Shown here one piece after another: positions 7,163-14,344 of a stretch of DNA of 16,998 bases; within the stretch, counting starts at the first letter, position 1; every line of letters starts with the position of its first letter. Where the stretch lies: assembly GCA_964600165.1 (NCBI GenBank), contig CAZRIP010000086.1:1-16998 (forward strand), given 5' to 3'. The stretch is from CAZRIP01 sp964600165 (lineage in GTDB: Bacteria > Elusimicrobiota > Elusimicrobia > UBA1565 > UBA9628). The notes below the pieces were generated by a model. The model made no database searches, was not told the origin of the DNA, and saw only the letters and a list, made by a program, of their open reading frames with translations. The translations under genes and the position numbers were made by a program.

Positions 7163-8437
7163 ATGATTTATCGTACGTTGGCGGCCGCGCTTTGCCTGAT
7201 CCTCGTCGGAAAGTCCTTCGCCGCCGAGCTGCCGGCGGCGCCGATGGAAATCGCGCGCGTCGCGCCCGCGGCCGACGATTTAACCACAACGGTGCCTGGC
7301 ACCGTCTTTAATCCGGCCGTCGCCGCGCCGGTCCAGCTCGAGCTGCCTCTCGTAGGCCCTTTGTCGCAGGCGTCGATCGAGGCCTCGGCGGCTCCGAGCG
7401 CGCTGGCGGCCGCGCGCGGCGCCGACGCCGCGCTGACGTCTCGAAACGCGCGCGAGAACGTCGCCGCCGCGCGCGACGCCGGCGTCGCCGTCTTCGACGC
7501 GCAGGGCCCCGCGGCGGCGTCTTCCGCGGACGCCGTCGTCGGCTCCGAGAGCGGCGAGAGAGTCTCTTTGAAGCAGTGGGTGCCCCACGCGATCACGGGC
7601 TTGAACCTCGCCAGCGGCTTGGGCTCGATCGCCTTCGCCGCGAAAGGCCAGGCCGGCCCGGCCGCGGCGATGATCGCGCTCGCGGCGTTCTTCGACGGTT
7701 TTGACGGCCTGGCCGCGCGCAAGCTGCGCGTCGCCGGCCCGACGGGCGTGATGCTGGACAGCCAGGCCGACGGCGTGAGCTTCGGCGCGGCCCCGGCGTT
7801 CCTCGCCTTGACGGCGGCGCTCGCGCCGCTGGCGCACGGCGATCCGGTCCTCTACGCCGCCGGCTTCGCCGCCGCCGCGTTCTCGGCGTTCGGCGCGGCG
7901 TATCGCCTCAGCCGCTACAACCTCGACGCGCTGGCGGCGGGCGCCGGCAAGGAGCCCGCCGCGTACTTCAAGGGCTTGCCGAGCCCGGGCGGGGCGCTGG
8001 CTCTGGCCGCCCTCACCTTCGCGCTGCCCGCTCTGCCGGCCGCGGCCGCGTTTCCCGCCGCCGTCTTGGGCACGGCCGCCGTCGGCGCGCTGATGATGTC
8101 TCGCCTGCCCTATCTCAAGATCACGTCGAGCCGCAAGGCCTTGCTAGCCTCCGCGGCCGTCGCCGCGACCGTGGCCGCCCCGTTCTTGGCGCACGGCGCC
8201 GTCGCGCTCGCGCCGGCCGCCGTCGTCGCGGCCTATCTGTTGAGCGGTCCGATCGCGGCGCTCGGTTCGTCGCCGCCGAAAAAGCCCGGCCCGGCCGCCG
8301 TCACGGCGTTTTACGCCGCTTGGGGCGCCGGCGCATCGCGCGCTGAACGGCCTCCTCGTCGAAGCCCAGGTGATGGGCGATCTCGTGCGCCAGCGTCTCC
8401 GCGACCCGGCGCGCCAGATCGGCCGCGTCCGCGCTGA
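7163..8437 (+). CDS. PssA-like CDP-alcohol phosphatidyltransferase with secreted-type N-terminal extension
   Basis: A 424-residue protein whose core (about 135-368) is a multi-helix CDP-alcohol phosphatidyltransferase. The signature D-G-x2-A-R-x8-G-x3-D-x3-D is intact: Asp181, Arg186, Gly195, Asp199, Asp203. TGLNLASG before it, SFGAAPAF after it, YRLSRYN at 247-253 and FKGLPSP at 269-275 match the phosphatidylserine synthase (PssA) branch, which joins CDP-diacylglycerol and serine. Unusually, it begins with a signal-peptide-like segment (residues 1-21) and about 110 Ala-rich residues of probable linker. The last roughly 55 residues are Arg/Pro-rich and overlap 137 nt of the convergent zincin gene. 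They look non-native, so the true end may be near residue 370, reached by a frameshift or sequencing error. Confidence 0.85.
   Translation: MIYRTLAAALCLILVGKSFAAELPAAPMEIARVAPAADDLTTTVPGTVFNPAVAAPVQLELPLVGPLSQASIEASAAPSALAAARGADAALTSRNARENVAAARDAGVAVFDAQGPAAASSADAVVGSESGERVSLKQWVPHAITGLNLASGLGSIAFAAKGQAGPAAAMIALAAFFDGFDGLAARKLRVAGPTGVMLDSQADGVSFGAAPAFLALTAALAPLAHGDPVLYAAGFAAAAFSAFGAAYRLSRYNLDALAAGAGKEPAAYFKGLPSPGGALALAALTFALPALPAAAAFPAAVLGTAAVGALMMSRLPYLKITSSRKALLASAAVAATVAAPFLAHGAVALAPAAVVAAYLLSGPIAALGSSPPKKPGPAAVTAFYAAWGAGASRAERPPRRSPGDGRSRAPASPRPGAPDRPRPR
7281..7310. repeat. REP-like palindrome inside the PssA-like coding sequence
   Basis: Arms 7289-7296 (ACGGTGCC) and 7298-7305 (GGCACCGT) form an 8-bp perfect inverted repeat around a single T. 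They sit in an AT-richer patch unlike the surrounding gene. It encodes residues about 40-51 in the variable linker, so an insertion would be tolerated. The sequence resembles GGTGCCTGGCACC-type palindromes that I recall as dispersed repeats in many bacteria; I cannot check copy number here. Confidence 0.45.
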
Positions 8438-8687
8438 CGCGCTCCAGGTTGCGCTGGTAGAGGATGATGCGCGCGGGCAGGTACGAGCCGGACAGCGGGC
8501 TCTTCATCTGCTCGCGCGTCAGGCCGCTGTAAAGCCCTAAAAGGCTCGCCGAGCCGTCCCAGCGCCCGGCTTCGCGCCGAGGGAAACAGCGCGTCTCGAT
8601 CTGGACGTTATAGAGGAGGTCGCGAAAGCGCCGCGGCAGGCGGCCCAGCGCCTCCTCGGCCATGCGCTCGAAGGCGGCGCGGGGCAC
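8301..8687 (-). CDS. Zincin-like metallopeptidase family protein (Zincin_1 type)
   Basis: A 128-residue protein matching the small bacterial zincin-like family (PF06262 type). The zinc motif HEIAHHLGFDEE is at 101-112: His101 and His105 as ligands, Glu102 catalytic, and Asp110 in the position usually conserved after the Gly. Upstream, LLGLYSG and LPARIILYQRNLERV correspond to the family's 'LLGLYEG' and 'LPDRITLFRRPIE' strands. The physiological substrate of this family is unknown. The start is GTG at 8687, 7 nt after the stop of the CvpA-like gene, so the two are probably one operon. No Shine-Dalgarno sequence is visible. Its 3' 137 nt overlap the end of the PssA-like frame on the other strand, but the conserved motif lies outside most of that overlap. 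Confidence 0.88.
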   Translation of the reverse strand: MPRAAFERMAEEALGRLPRRFRDLLYNVQIETRCFPRREAGRWDGSASLLGLYSGLTREQMKSPLSGSYLPARIILYQRNLERVSADAADLARRVAETLAHEIAHHLGFDEEAVQRAMRRRPKRRKTP

Positions 8688-8694
8688 GCGCAGG

Positions 8695-9411
8695 CTAGCG
8701 CTCCGCCCGGGAGGCCAGGCGCGGGTCCTTGAGCAGGGCGGCCAAACGCGGGTCGTTCTGGATTTCAGAGAGGTCGCCTTTCTCCAGGGCTCGAAGGAAC
8801 CGGTCGTTTTGAAGGGCCGACTTGACGGCGGGATCGGCGAGCAGGGCCGCGAGCGCCGGCTCCCGCGCGAGCGAGGCCTGGAGCGCGCCCGGGTCGCGGG
8901 CCGCGCGCGAAAGACTCTCGAAGCGGGCCGCCGTCCCGAGGGAGACCCTGTTGAGGATGCCCGCGCGGCGCACGAGCCCCACGGCGATCGAGTCCCGCAG
9001 CTGCGGCGCGGCGGCCGGCACGCGGCGCGTCAGCGGGCCTTCGAAAAACAGCCCGACCGACAGCGCGGCGGCGAGAAGCGCCGCTCCCTTTCCGGCGCCG
9101 AGCAGGAAGCCGCCGTGCTTGTCGACCCGCCCGTCCTGCGCGACGAGCTTGCGCAAGACCCCGTCGACGCAATACGCGGTGACGCCTCCGATGACGCAAA
9201 AAAAGACGCTGTCGAGCCCGACGCGCAGCGCCGCGGCGGGAAGCTTCACCTGATGGGCGACGAGCGGAGTCAGCCGCGCCGCGGCCGGCCCCGCGCCCAG
9301 CGCGCCGCCGAGAATTCCGGCCCAGTGGCTCGCCTGGCGCAGCGCTCCGGCGCGCGCCCCGGACAGGCCGAAGAGGACGACGGCGGCGGCGATCAGCCCG
9401 TCGACGATCAT
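8695..9411 (-). CDS. CvpA family membrane protein with repetitive C-terminal tail
   Basis: A 238-residue protein from ATG 9411. The N-terminal 125 residues hold about four hydrophobic helices in the CvpA arrangement. It starts with VDGLIAAAVVLFGLSGARAG, and the loop DKHGGFLLGAGKGA at 98-111 leads into the last helix. CvpA was first described in colicin V production and is a conserved inner-membrane protein of uncertain function. The tail (about 175-238) repeats short helical units of the form 'D/E-P-x-L-A-A-L-L' (REPALAALLADPAV, NDPRLAALLKDPRL), similar to STI1-like modules. An upstream ATG at 9429 would add six residues. The 9411 start is preferred because TGCTACACT, an extended -10, ends 8 nt before it. 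Confidence 0.8.
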   Translation of the reverse strand: MIVDGLIAAAVVLFGLSGARAGALRQASHWAGILGGALGAGPAAARLTPLVAHQVKLPAAALRVGLDSVFFCVIGGVTAYCVDGVLRKLVAQDGRVDKHGGFLLGAGKGAALLAAALSVGLFFEGPLTRRVPAAAPQLRDSIAVGLVRRAGILNRVSLGTAARFESLSRAARDPGALQASLAREPALAALLADPAVKSALQNDRFLRALEKGDLSEIQNDPRLAALLKDPRLASRAER

Positions 9412-9419
9412 GCGCACCC

Positions 9420-9428
9420 AGTGTAGCA
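9420..9428 (-). promoter_or_regulatory. Extended -10 promoter (TGCTACACT) for the CvpA-zincin operon
   Basis: On the minus strand TGC-TACACT ends 8 nt before ATG 9411 and overlaps the alternative start at 9429. No -35 is evident at the usual spacing. It lies back-to-back with the promoter of the hydroxylase operon: the two predicted transcription starts are about 45-50 bp apart, so a shared regulator site is possible. Confidence 0.5.
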
Positions 9429-9447
9429 TTCCAGGCCGTTCAAATAT

Positions 9448-9453
9448 TAGAAT
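9448..9453 (+). promoter_or_regulatory. Putative -10 element (TAGAAT) for the molybdenum hydroxylase operon
   Basis: TAGAAT lies 7 nt before ATG 9461 in the only AT-rich stretch of this divergent gap. There is no Shine-Dalgarno sequence. The bases AATCCGT from inside the hexamer onwards are identical to those at the xdhC promoter on the other strand (minus strand from 3903). This may reflect similar start-site requirements or a common control element. Confidence 0.45.
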
Positions 9454-9460
9454 CCGTCCC

Positions 9461-11677
9461 ATGGCAAAGCCCGCCGTCGGCGCCAGCGCCCGGCGCAAGG
9501 AAGGCCCCGAAAAGCTGCTCGGCCTGGCCAAATACATCGACGACCACGAGCTGCCCGGCTGCTGGCACGGCGTGACCCTGCGCTCGACGATCCCGGCCGG
9601 CAAGATCAAGGACATCGTCTTCGAGCCCACCTTCCCGTGGAAGCAGTGCGTCGTCGCCACGGCCAAGGACATCCCGGGGGAGAACGTCGTTGCCCTGATC
9701 GAGCCCGACCAGCCGCTGCTGGCCGACGGCGAGGTCCGCCATCCCGAGGAGCCGATCGCGCTGATCGCGCATCCGTCGCGCGCGAAGGCCTACGAGGCCC
9801 TCAAGCACGTCCGCGTGGAATACGAGCCTTTCGAGCCCGCCTTGACGATCGCGGAGTCGCTGGCCAAGAAGCGCGTGATCTACAAGGACGACAACGTCTT
9901 CAAGCGCTTCCTCGTCGAGAAAGGCGACGTCGACGCGGCGATGGCGAAGGCCGAGCTCGTCGTCACGGGGGAGTACCGCGTCCCGCACCAGGAGCAGGCC
10001 TACATCGAGAACAACGGCGTGGCCGCCTGGGTGGAGAAGGACGGCACGATCGTCGTGCACGGCTCGATGCAGTGCCCTTATTACGTGCACAAGGCGCTGG
10101 TCAAGGCCTTCAAGAAGCCCCTCGACAAGATCCGCGTGATCCAGGCGACGACCGGCGGGGGATTCGGCGGCAAGGAAGAGTACCCTTCGATGCTGGCGGG
10201 CCACGCGGCCCTTCTCGCTTTGAAAGCCAAGCGCCCGGTCAAGATCATCTACGACCGGCCGGAGGACATGACGGCGACGACCAAGCGCCACCCGGCGATC
10301 GTCCGCCATCGGACGGCGCTCTCGAAAGAAGGCAGGCTGCTCGCCCAGGACGTCGACGTCGTCATGGACGGCGGCGCCTACGCCACTCTTTCTTCCGTCG
10401 TGCTCTCGCGCGGCACGCTCCACGCCGCCGGCCCCTACGAGTGCCCCAACGTGCGCGTGCGCTCCTCCGTCGTCGCGACGAACACGCCGCCCAACGGCGC
10501 GTTCCGGGGCTTCGGAGCGCCGCAGACGCTTTTCGCCGCCGAGCTGCATTGGGAGCGGATCGCCGACGCCGTCGGGATCGACGCGCTCAGCCTCAGGCGG
10601 ATGAACGCGTTCAAAGAAGGCTCGTCGACGGCGACGGGCCAGATCCTGCGCGAGAGCGTGGGCTGCCGCGAGACGCTCGAAAAAACGGTCAAGGCGAGCA
10701 AGTACGACAAGCTGCGCGCGGCTTGCGCGAAGTGGAACGCCGACCGGAAAAATCCGACGTGGCGCGGCGCCGGCCTGGCGCTCTGCCACCACGGCGCGGG
10801 CTTCACGGGCTCGGGAGAGGTCCTGCTCGCGAGCCGAGCGGGCGTCTCGATCACGCGCGAGGGCGGCATCCAGGTCCTCGCCGCCTCCACCGAGATCGGC
10901 CAGGGCACCAACACCATCTTCGCGCAGATCGCCGCGGATACCCTGGGAGTTCCGTTTGATTGGGTAGAAGTCGAGATTCCGGACACGGCGAAGGTCCCGA
11001 ACTCGGGGCCCACCGTCGCCAGCCGCACCTGCATGATCGTGGGAGGCCTCGTGCGCCGCGCCGCGCTCGAGCTCTCCGCCGAGCTGCAAAAGCAAGGCCT
11101 CGCGCTGCGCTCGCCGGCCGACGTCAAGAAGGCCGCGAAAGTCTTGTGCGGCGGGGAGTCTATCAGGCGCTTCATCGTGGAGTACGAGAAGCCCGCCGAG
11201 GTTAACTGGAACGACAAGGAGTACCGCGGCGAGGCCTACGGCTGCTACGCCTACGGCTGCGTCGTCGCCGAGGTCGAGGTCGACAAGCTGACCTACGAGG
11301 TCCGCCTGCGCAACCTCTGGACCGCGCAAGACATCGGCAAGGCGATCAATCCCCTTTTAGCCGAAGGCCAGATCATCGGCGGCACGGCCCAGGCCGTAGG
11401 CTACGCCTTGCTGGAGAACGCGATCTACAAGGACGGCCGGATGATCAACGGACAGCTCACGAACTACATCATCCCGACGTCGACCGATCTGCCCGACATG
11501 AACGTCTTTATCGTCGAGAAGCCCTACTCGCGCGGGCCCTTCGGCGCCAAGGGCGTCGGCGAGCTGCCGATGGACGTCCCGGGCCCGGCGATCGCCGCCG
11601 CCGTCAAGCAGGCCACCGGCAAGCTCATCGACGAGCTGCCCGTGCTGCCCGAGAAGGTCGCGAGGGCGCTGTCGTGA
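9461..11677 (+). CDS. xdhA: Xanthine dehydrogenase family, molybdenum-binding subunit
   Basis: The 738-residue catalytic subunit binds molybdopterin and hydroxylates its substrate, passing electrons to the 2Fe-2S and FAD subunits encoded next. The first Mo-domain loop GGGFGGKEE is at 232-240; GAFRGFGAPQ, TEIGQGTNT and GAKGVGELP follow, with the universal catalytic base Glu701. By eye, Glu239 and Arg317 (in VVLSRGTLHAAGPY) align with the purine-binding Glu802 and Arg880 of bovine xanthine dehydrogenase. That favours a purine or similar N-heterocycle over CO or an aldehyde, but substrates in this superfamily are hard to assign. The start ATG 9461 follows a -10-like box by 7 nt; an ATG-less extension to 9410 is not favoured. 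The stop overlaps the next start (GTGA). Confidence 0.93.
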   Translation: MAKPAVGASARRKEGPEKLLGLAKYIDDHELPGCWHGVTLRSTIPAGKIKDIVFEPTFPWKQCVVATAKDIPGENVVALIEPDQPLLADGEVRHPEEPIALIAHPSRAKAYEALKHVRVEYEPFEPALTIAESLAKKRVIYKDDNVFKRFLVEKGDVDAAMAKAELVVTGEYRVPHQEQAYIENNGVAAWVEKDGTIVVHGSMQCPYYVHKALVKAFKKPLDKIRVIQATTGGGFGGKEEYPSMLAGHAALLALKAKRPVKIIYDRPEDMTATTKRHPAIVRHRTALSKEGRLLAQDVDVVMDGGAYATLSSVVLSRGTLHAAGPYECPNVRVRSSVVATNTPPNGAFRGFGAPQTLFAAELHWERIADAVGIDALSLRRMNAFKEGSSTATGQILRESVGCRETLEKTVKASKYDKLRAACAKWNADRKNPTWRGAGLALCHHGAGFTGSGEVLLASRAGVSITREGGIQVLAASTEIGQGTNTIFAQIAADTLGVPFDWVEVEIPDTAKVPNSGPTVASRTCMIVGGLVRRAALELSAELQKQGLALRSPADVKKAAKVLCGGESIRRFIVEYEKPAEVNWNDKEYRGEAYGCYAYGCVVAEVEVDKLTYEVRLRNLWTAQDIGKAINPLLAEGQIIGGTAQAVGYALLENAIYKDGRMINGQLTNYIIPTSTDLPDMNVFIVEKPYSRGPFGAKGVGELPMDVPGPAIAAAVKQATGKLIDELPVLPEKVARALS

Positions 11678-12135
11678 TCTCGTTCAACGTCAACGGCAAG
11701 CGCAAGAAGTTCGGCGGCGCGCCTTTCACGCGGTTGATCGACGTTCTCCGGGAGACACTGAAGCTCACCGGCACCAAGGAAGGCTGCGGCGAGGGCGAGT
11801 GCGGCGCGTGCACGGTGCTGTTGGACGGCGAGCCGGTCAACGCCTGTCTCATCCCCGTCTGCCAGGCCGCGGGCAAGCGCGTCGAGACCGTCGAGGCGCT
11901 GGGCAAGCCGGGCAAGCTGTCGCGGCTGCAGCAAGAATTTCTCGAGAAAGGCGGCGCGCAGTGCGGCATCTGCACGCCCGGGATGCTCGTGACCGCCGCC
12001 GCTTACATCAAAAAGGGCGGCAAGGCCGATCGCGGCGCGATCCGCTGCGCGCTCGCCGGCAACCTCTGCCGCTGCACGGGCTACCAGCACATCGTCGACG
12101 CCGTGGCCGCGGCCGCCAAGGGGGGCAAGAAGTGA
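11674..12135 (+). CDS. Xanthine dehydrogenase family, 2Fe-2S subunit
   Basis: A 153-residue small subunit with two domains. The N-terminal plant-ferredoxin-like cluster has Cys38, 43 and 46 in CGEGECGACTV and Cys58. The C-terminal helical domain binds the second cluster through CGIC (Cys97, 100) and CRC (Cys132, 134) in NLCRCTGYQ. All eight ligands are present. It relays electrons from the molybdenum site of the preceding gene product to the FAD subunit. It starts with GTG at 11674 in a GTGA overlap with the large-subunit stop, and its own stop overlaps a possible GTG start of the next gene in the same way, so the three subunits are translationally linked. Confidence 0.96.
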   Translation: MISFNVNGKRKKFGGAPFTRLIDVLRETLKLTGTKEGCGEGECGACTVLLDGEPVNACLIPVCQAAGKRVETVEALGKPGKLSRLQQEFLEKGGAQCGICTPGMLVTAAAYIKKGGKADRGAIRCALAGNLCRCTGYQHIVDAVAAAAKGGKK

Positions 12136-12152
12136 GGGGCGACGCCGCGACG

Positions 12153-12998
12153 ATGAAAGTCCTCGCCCCGCGCTCGGCGCGCGAGGCGGCGCGCCTCTTC
12201 TCGAAGGACCCGAAGGCGCTTCCGCTCGCCGGCGGCACCGACCTCATGGTCGCCTGGAACGCGGGCCTTCTCAACCAGCGCGCCGTGCTCGATCTCTCCG
12301 GCATCGCCGAGTGGCGGCGCGTGCTGCCCTTGCGCGAGGGCTTGCGCCTGGGCGCGCTGCTCACGCACACCCAGCTCCAGCGCAGCAAGGAGGTCCAGCG
12401 CCGCTTCCCGCTCCTGGCCGAGGCTTGCGCCACGATCGGCGCGGCGCAGATCCAGAACCGCGGCACGATCGGCGGCAACATCGCCAACGCCTCTCCGGCG
12501 GGCGACACGTTCCCGGCGCTCGCGGTCTACGAGGCCGTCGTGCACGCGCTTTCCTCGCGCGGCAGCCGCATCATCCCTTTCCCGGAATTTTTCGCCGTCG
12601 TCAAGAAGACCACGCTGACGCCCGGCGAGCTCATCGCCGCCGTGGAGCTCTACGACGTCGATCCGAAGCCGACGCGCCAGATGTTCCGCAAGGTCGGCAC
12701 GCGCGCCGCGCAGGCGATCTCGAAGACCGTCGCCTGCGGCCTTTTGTGGGTCAATCCCGACAAGACCGTGCGCGAGCTGCGCTTCGCGCTCGGCAGCATG
12801 GCCCCGACCGTCCGCCGCCTCACGCACGCCGAGGAGCTGGTGCGCGGGAAGGTCCTCACCGACGACGTGATCGCGAAAGCCTGCGAGCTCCTGGAGCGCG
12901 ACGTCTCGCCGATCGACGACGTGCGCTCGACGCGCCCCTATCGCCTCGCCGTCTCGAAGAATCTCCTGCGCAATTTCTTGGAGGCCCGCCCCCGATGA
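12153..12998 (+). CDS. Xanthine dehydrogenase family, FAD-binding subunit (CoxM-like)
   Basis: A 281-residue medium subunit carrying FAD, the final site that hands electrons to an external acceptor. LAGGTDLMV at 25-33 and the QIQNRGTIGGNIANASPAGDT block (about 99-119) are the two FAD-binding signatures. The C-terminal CO_deh_flav_C-like domain contains MFRKVGTRAAQAISKT and LGSMAPTVRR. ATG 12153 is chosen since MKVLAPRS gives the usual family N-terminus. GTG 12132, overlapping the upstream stop, would add seven residues and is a genuine alternative. AGGGG at 12135-12139 is the nearest ribosome-binding-like sequence. I see no 4Fe-4S insertion of the 4-hydroxybenzoyl-CoA reductase type. Confidence 0.94.
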   Translation: MKVLAPRSAREAARLFSKDPKALPLAGGTDLMVAWNAGLLNQRAVLDLSGIAEWRRVLPLREGLRLGALLTHTQLQRSKEVQRRFPLLAEACATIGAAQIQNRGTIGGNIANASPAGDTFPALAVYEAVVHALSSRGSRIIPFPEFFAVVKKTTLTPGELIAAVELYDVDPKPTRQMFRKVGTRAAQAISKTVACGLLWVNPDKTVRELRFALGSMAPTVRRLTHAEELVRGKVLTDDVIAKACELLERDVSPIDDVRSTRPYRLAVSKNLLRNFLEARPR

Positions 12999-14344
12999 CG
13001 AAAACTACCTTGTCGAAGCAGACGCTCGCCCCGATCCTCGCGCGCCTCAAGAAGGCCAACGCCGCCACGGCCAAGCGCTTTCCCGGAGACTCGGCCGAGC
13101 GCCAGCCCGTGCACACCGTCTACGGCGGCGCGCAGCTCTTCAAGTTCGACACGGCGCGCAAGCTGGGCGCCCTGGCCTTGAAGAACCTGCATCAGTTCGC
13201 GCCGGAGCCCGCGGTGTTCGCGCAGGCCCTGGGCATCCCAGAGAAGCTCGCCAAGACGATCTATAACCGCGTCGCCGAAAAGCTGAAGGTCGAGCCCGTC
13301 GAGGACACGCGCGTCGACTTCGAGGACGGCTACGGCAACCGCCCCGACGACGAGGAGGACCATCACGCCGTCGCCGCGGCCGAGGAGGTCGCCAAGGGCG
13401 CCAAGGAAGGGACGCTCTCGCCGTTCATCGGCATCCGCGTAAAGCCCTTTAATCAAGAGCTTCACGCACGAAGCGTGCGTACTTTGGATTTGTTCGTGTC
13501 GACGCTCGTCGCGCGCGCGAAGGGCCTGCCGAAGAACTTTTTCGTCACCGTCCCGAAGCTCTTGAACACCGAGCAGGCCGCGACCGCCGCGAAAGTGCTC
13601 GATGTCCTCGAGCGCAAGCTGCGCTTGCCGAAGAACGCGCTGCGCATGGAGCTGATGATCGAGACGACGCAGTCGATTTTTTCGCCGGCGGGCGCGGTCT
13701 CCGTGCGCGAGCTCGTCGACGCCTGCGCCGGGCGCTGCGCGGCCGCGCATTTCGGCACTTATGATTACACGGCCAGCAACAACATCACCGCGGCCTACCA
13801 GCGGATGCGCCACCCGGCTTGCGACTTCGCCAAGCACGTCATGCAGGTCTCGCTCGCCGGCACCGGCGTCATGCTGTCCGACGGGGCGACGAACGTGATG
13901 CCGGTCGGCCCGCACCGGCCAGGACCCGGAGCGGCGCTGACGAGCGAGGACGTGCACGAGAACGTGCTCGCCGTCCATCGCGCGTGGAAGCTGCATTTCG
14001 ACGACGCCCGCCACTCGCTCTCGCAGGGCTACTATCAGGGTTGGGATTTACATCCCGCTCAGTTGCCAACCCGCTACGCGGCGGTGTATTCTTTCTTCCT
14101 GGAAGGGCTGCCCGCGGCCTCGGCGCGCCTGAAGAACTTCGTCGAGAAGGCCGCGCAGGCGACGCTCGTCGGCGACGTGTTCGACGACGCCGCCACCGGG
14201 CAGGGACTGCTGAACTATTTCTTGCGCGGCCTCAACTGCGGCGCGCTCACGGAAGACGAAGCGCGCGGCTCGGGCCTGACCCGCGAGGAGCTGGAAGGCC
14301 GGTCGTTCCTCAAGATCTTGGAAGCGCGAAGGAGAAAACAATGA
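12995..14344 (+). CDS. CitE/HpcH-like aldolase/lyase superfamily protein (DUF6986-like), function unproven
   Basis: A 449-residue protein larger than ordinary CitE or HpcH enzymes (about 250-300 residues). Motifs suggest the same TIM-barrel superfamily that makes or breaks C-C bonds next to a carboxylate using Mg2+: VDFEDGYGNRPDDEED at 107-122, the likely metal ligand Glu223 in MIETTQS, and Asp257 in HFGTYDYTASNN. HPACDFAKHVMQVSLAGTGV and LSDGATNVMPVGP follow, then an extra C-terminal helical region. I recall an uncharacterised family (DUF6986) with this pattern. Its ATG overlaps the FAD-subunit stop (ATGA), so it belongs to the hydroxylase operon. A role in using a product such as glyoxylate is only inferred. 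A short hairpin at 13464-13480 sits in an AT-richer patch of the gene. Confidence 0.8.
   Translation: MTKTTLSKQTLAPILARLKKANAATAKRFPGDSAERQPVHTVYGGAQLFKFDTARKLGALALKNLHQFAPEPAVFAQALGIPEKLAKTIYNRVAEKLKVEPVEDTRVDFEDGYGNRPDDEEDHHAVAAAEEVAKGAKEGTLSPFIGIRVKPFNQELHARSVRTLDLFVSTLVARAKGLPKNFFVTVPKLLNTEQAATAAKVLDVLERKLRLPKNALRMELMIETTQSIFSPAGAVSVRELVDACAGRCAAAHFGTYDYTASNNITAAYQRMRHPACDFAKHVMQVSLAGTGVMLSDGATNVMPVGPHRPGPGAALTSEDVHENVLAVHRAWKLHFDDARHSLSQGYYQGWDLHPAQLPTRYAAVYSFFLEGLPAASARLKNFVEKAAQATLVGDVFDDAATGQGLLNYFLRGLNCGALTEDEARGSGLTREELEGRSFLKILEARRRKQ

Noticed and set aside
9410..9460. 17-residue N-terminal extension of the hydroxylase large subunit
   Set aside because: It would cross the predicted -10 box and the divergent cvpA promoter. 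ATG 9461 gives a normal start for the family.
9440..11329. 629-codon open frame on the minus strand
   Set aside because: It lies antisense to the clearly conserved hydroxylase large subunit. Its translation is Arg/Asp/Gly-rich without motifs, as expected from GC-rich codon bias in the opposite strand.
13464..13480. 7-bp hairpin (ACGCACG-AAG-CGTGCGT) in an AT-richer patch of the CitE-like gene
   Set aside because: The encoded residues fit the reading frame and lead into a conserved-looking RTLDLF segment. The short stem alone does not support an inserted element.
12938..14014. 358-codon open frame on the minus strand
   Set aside because: It is antisense to the CitE-like gene, which has conserved motifs and coupled start and stop codons.
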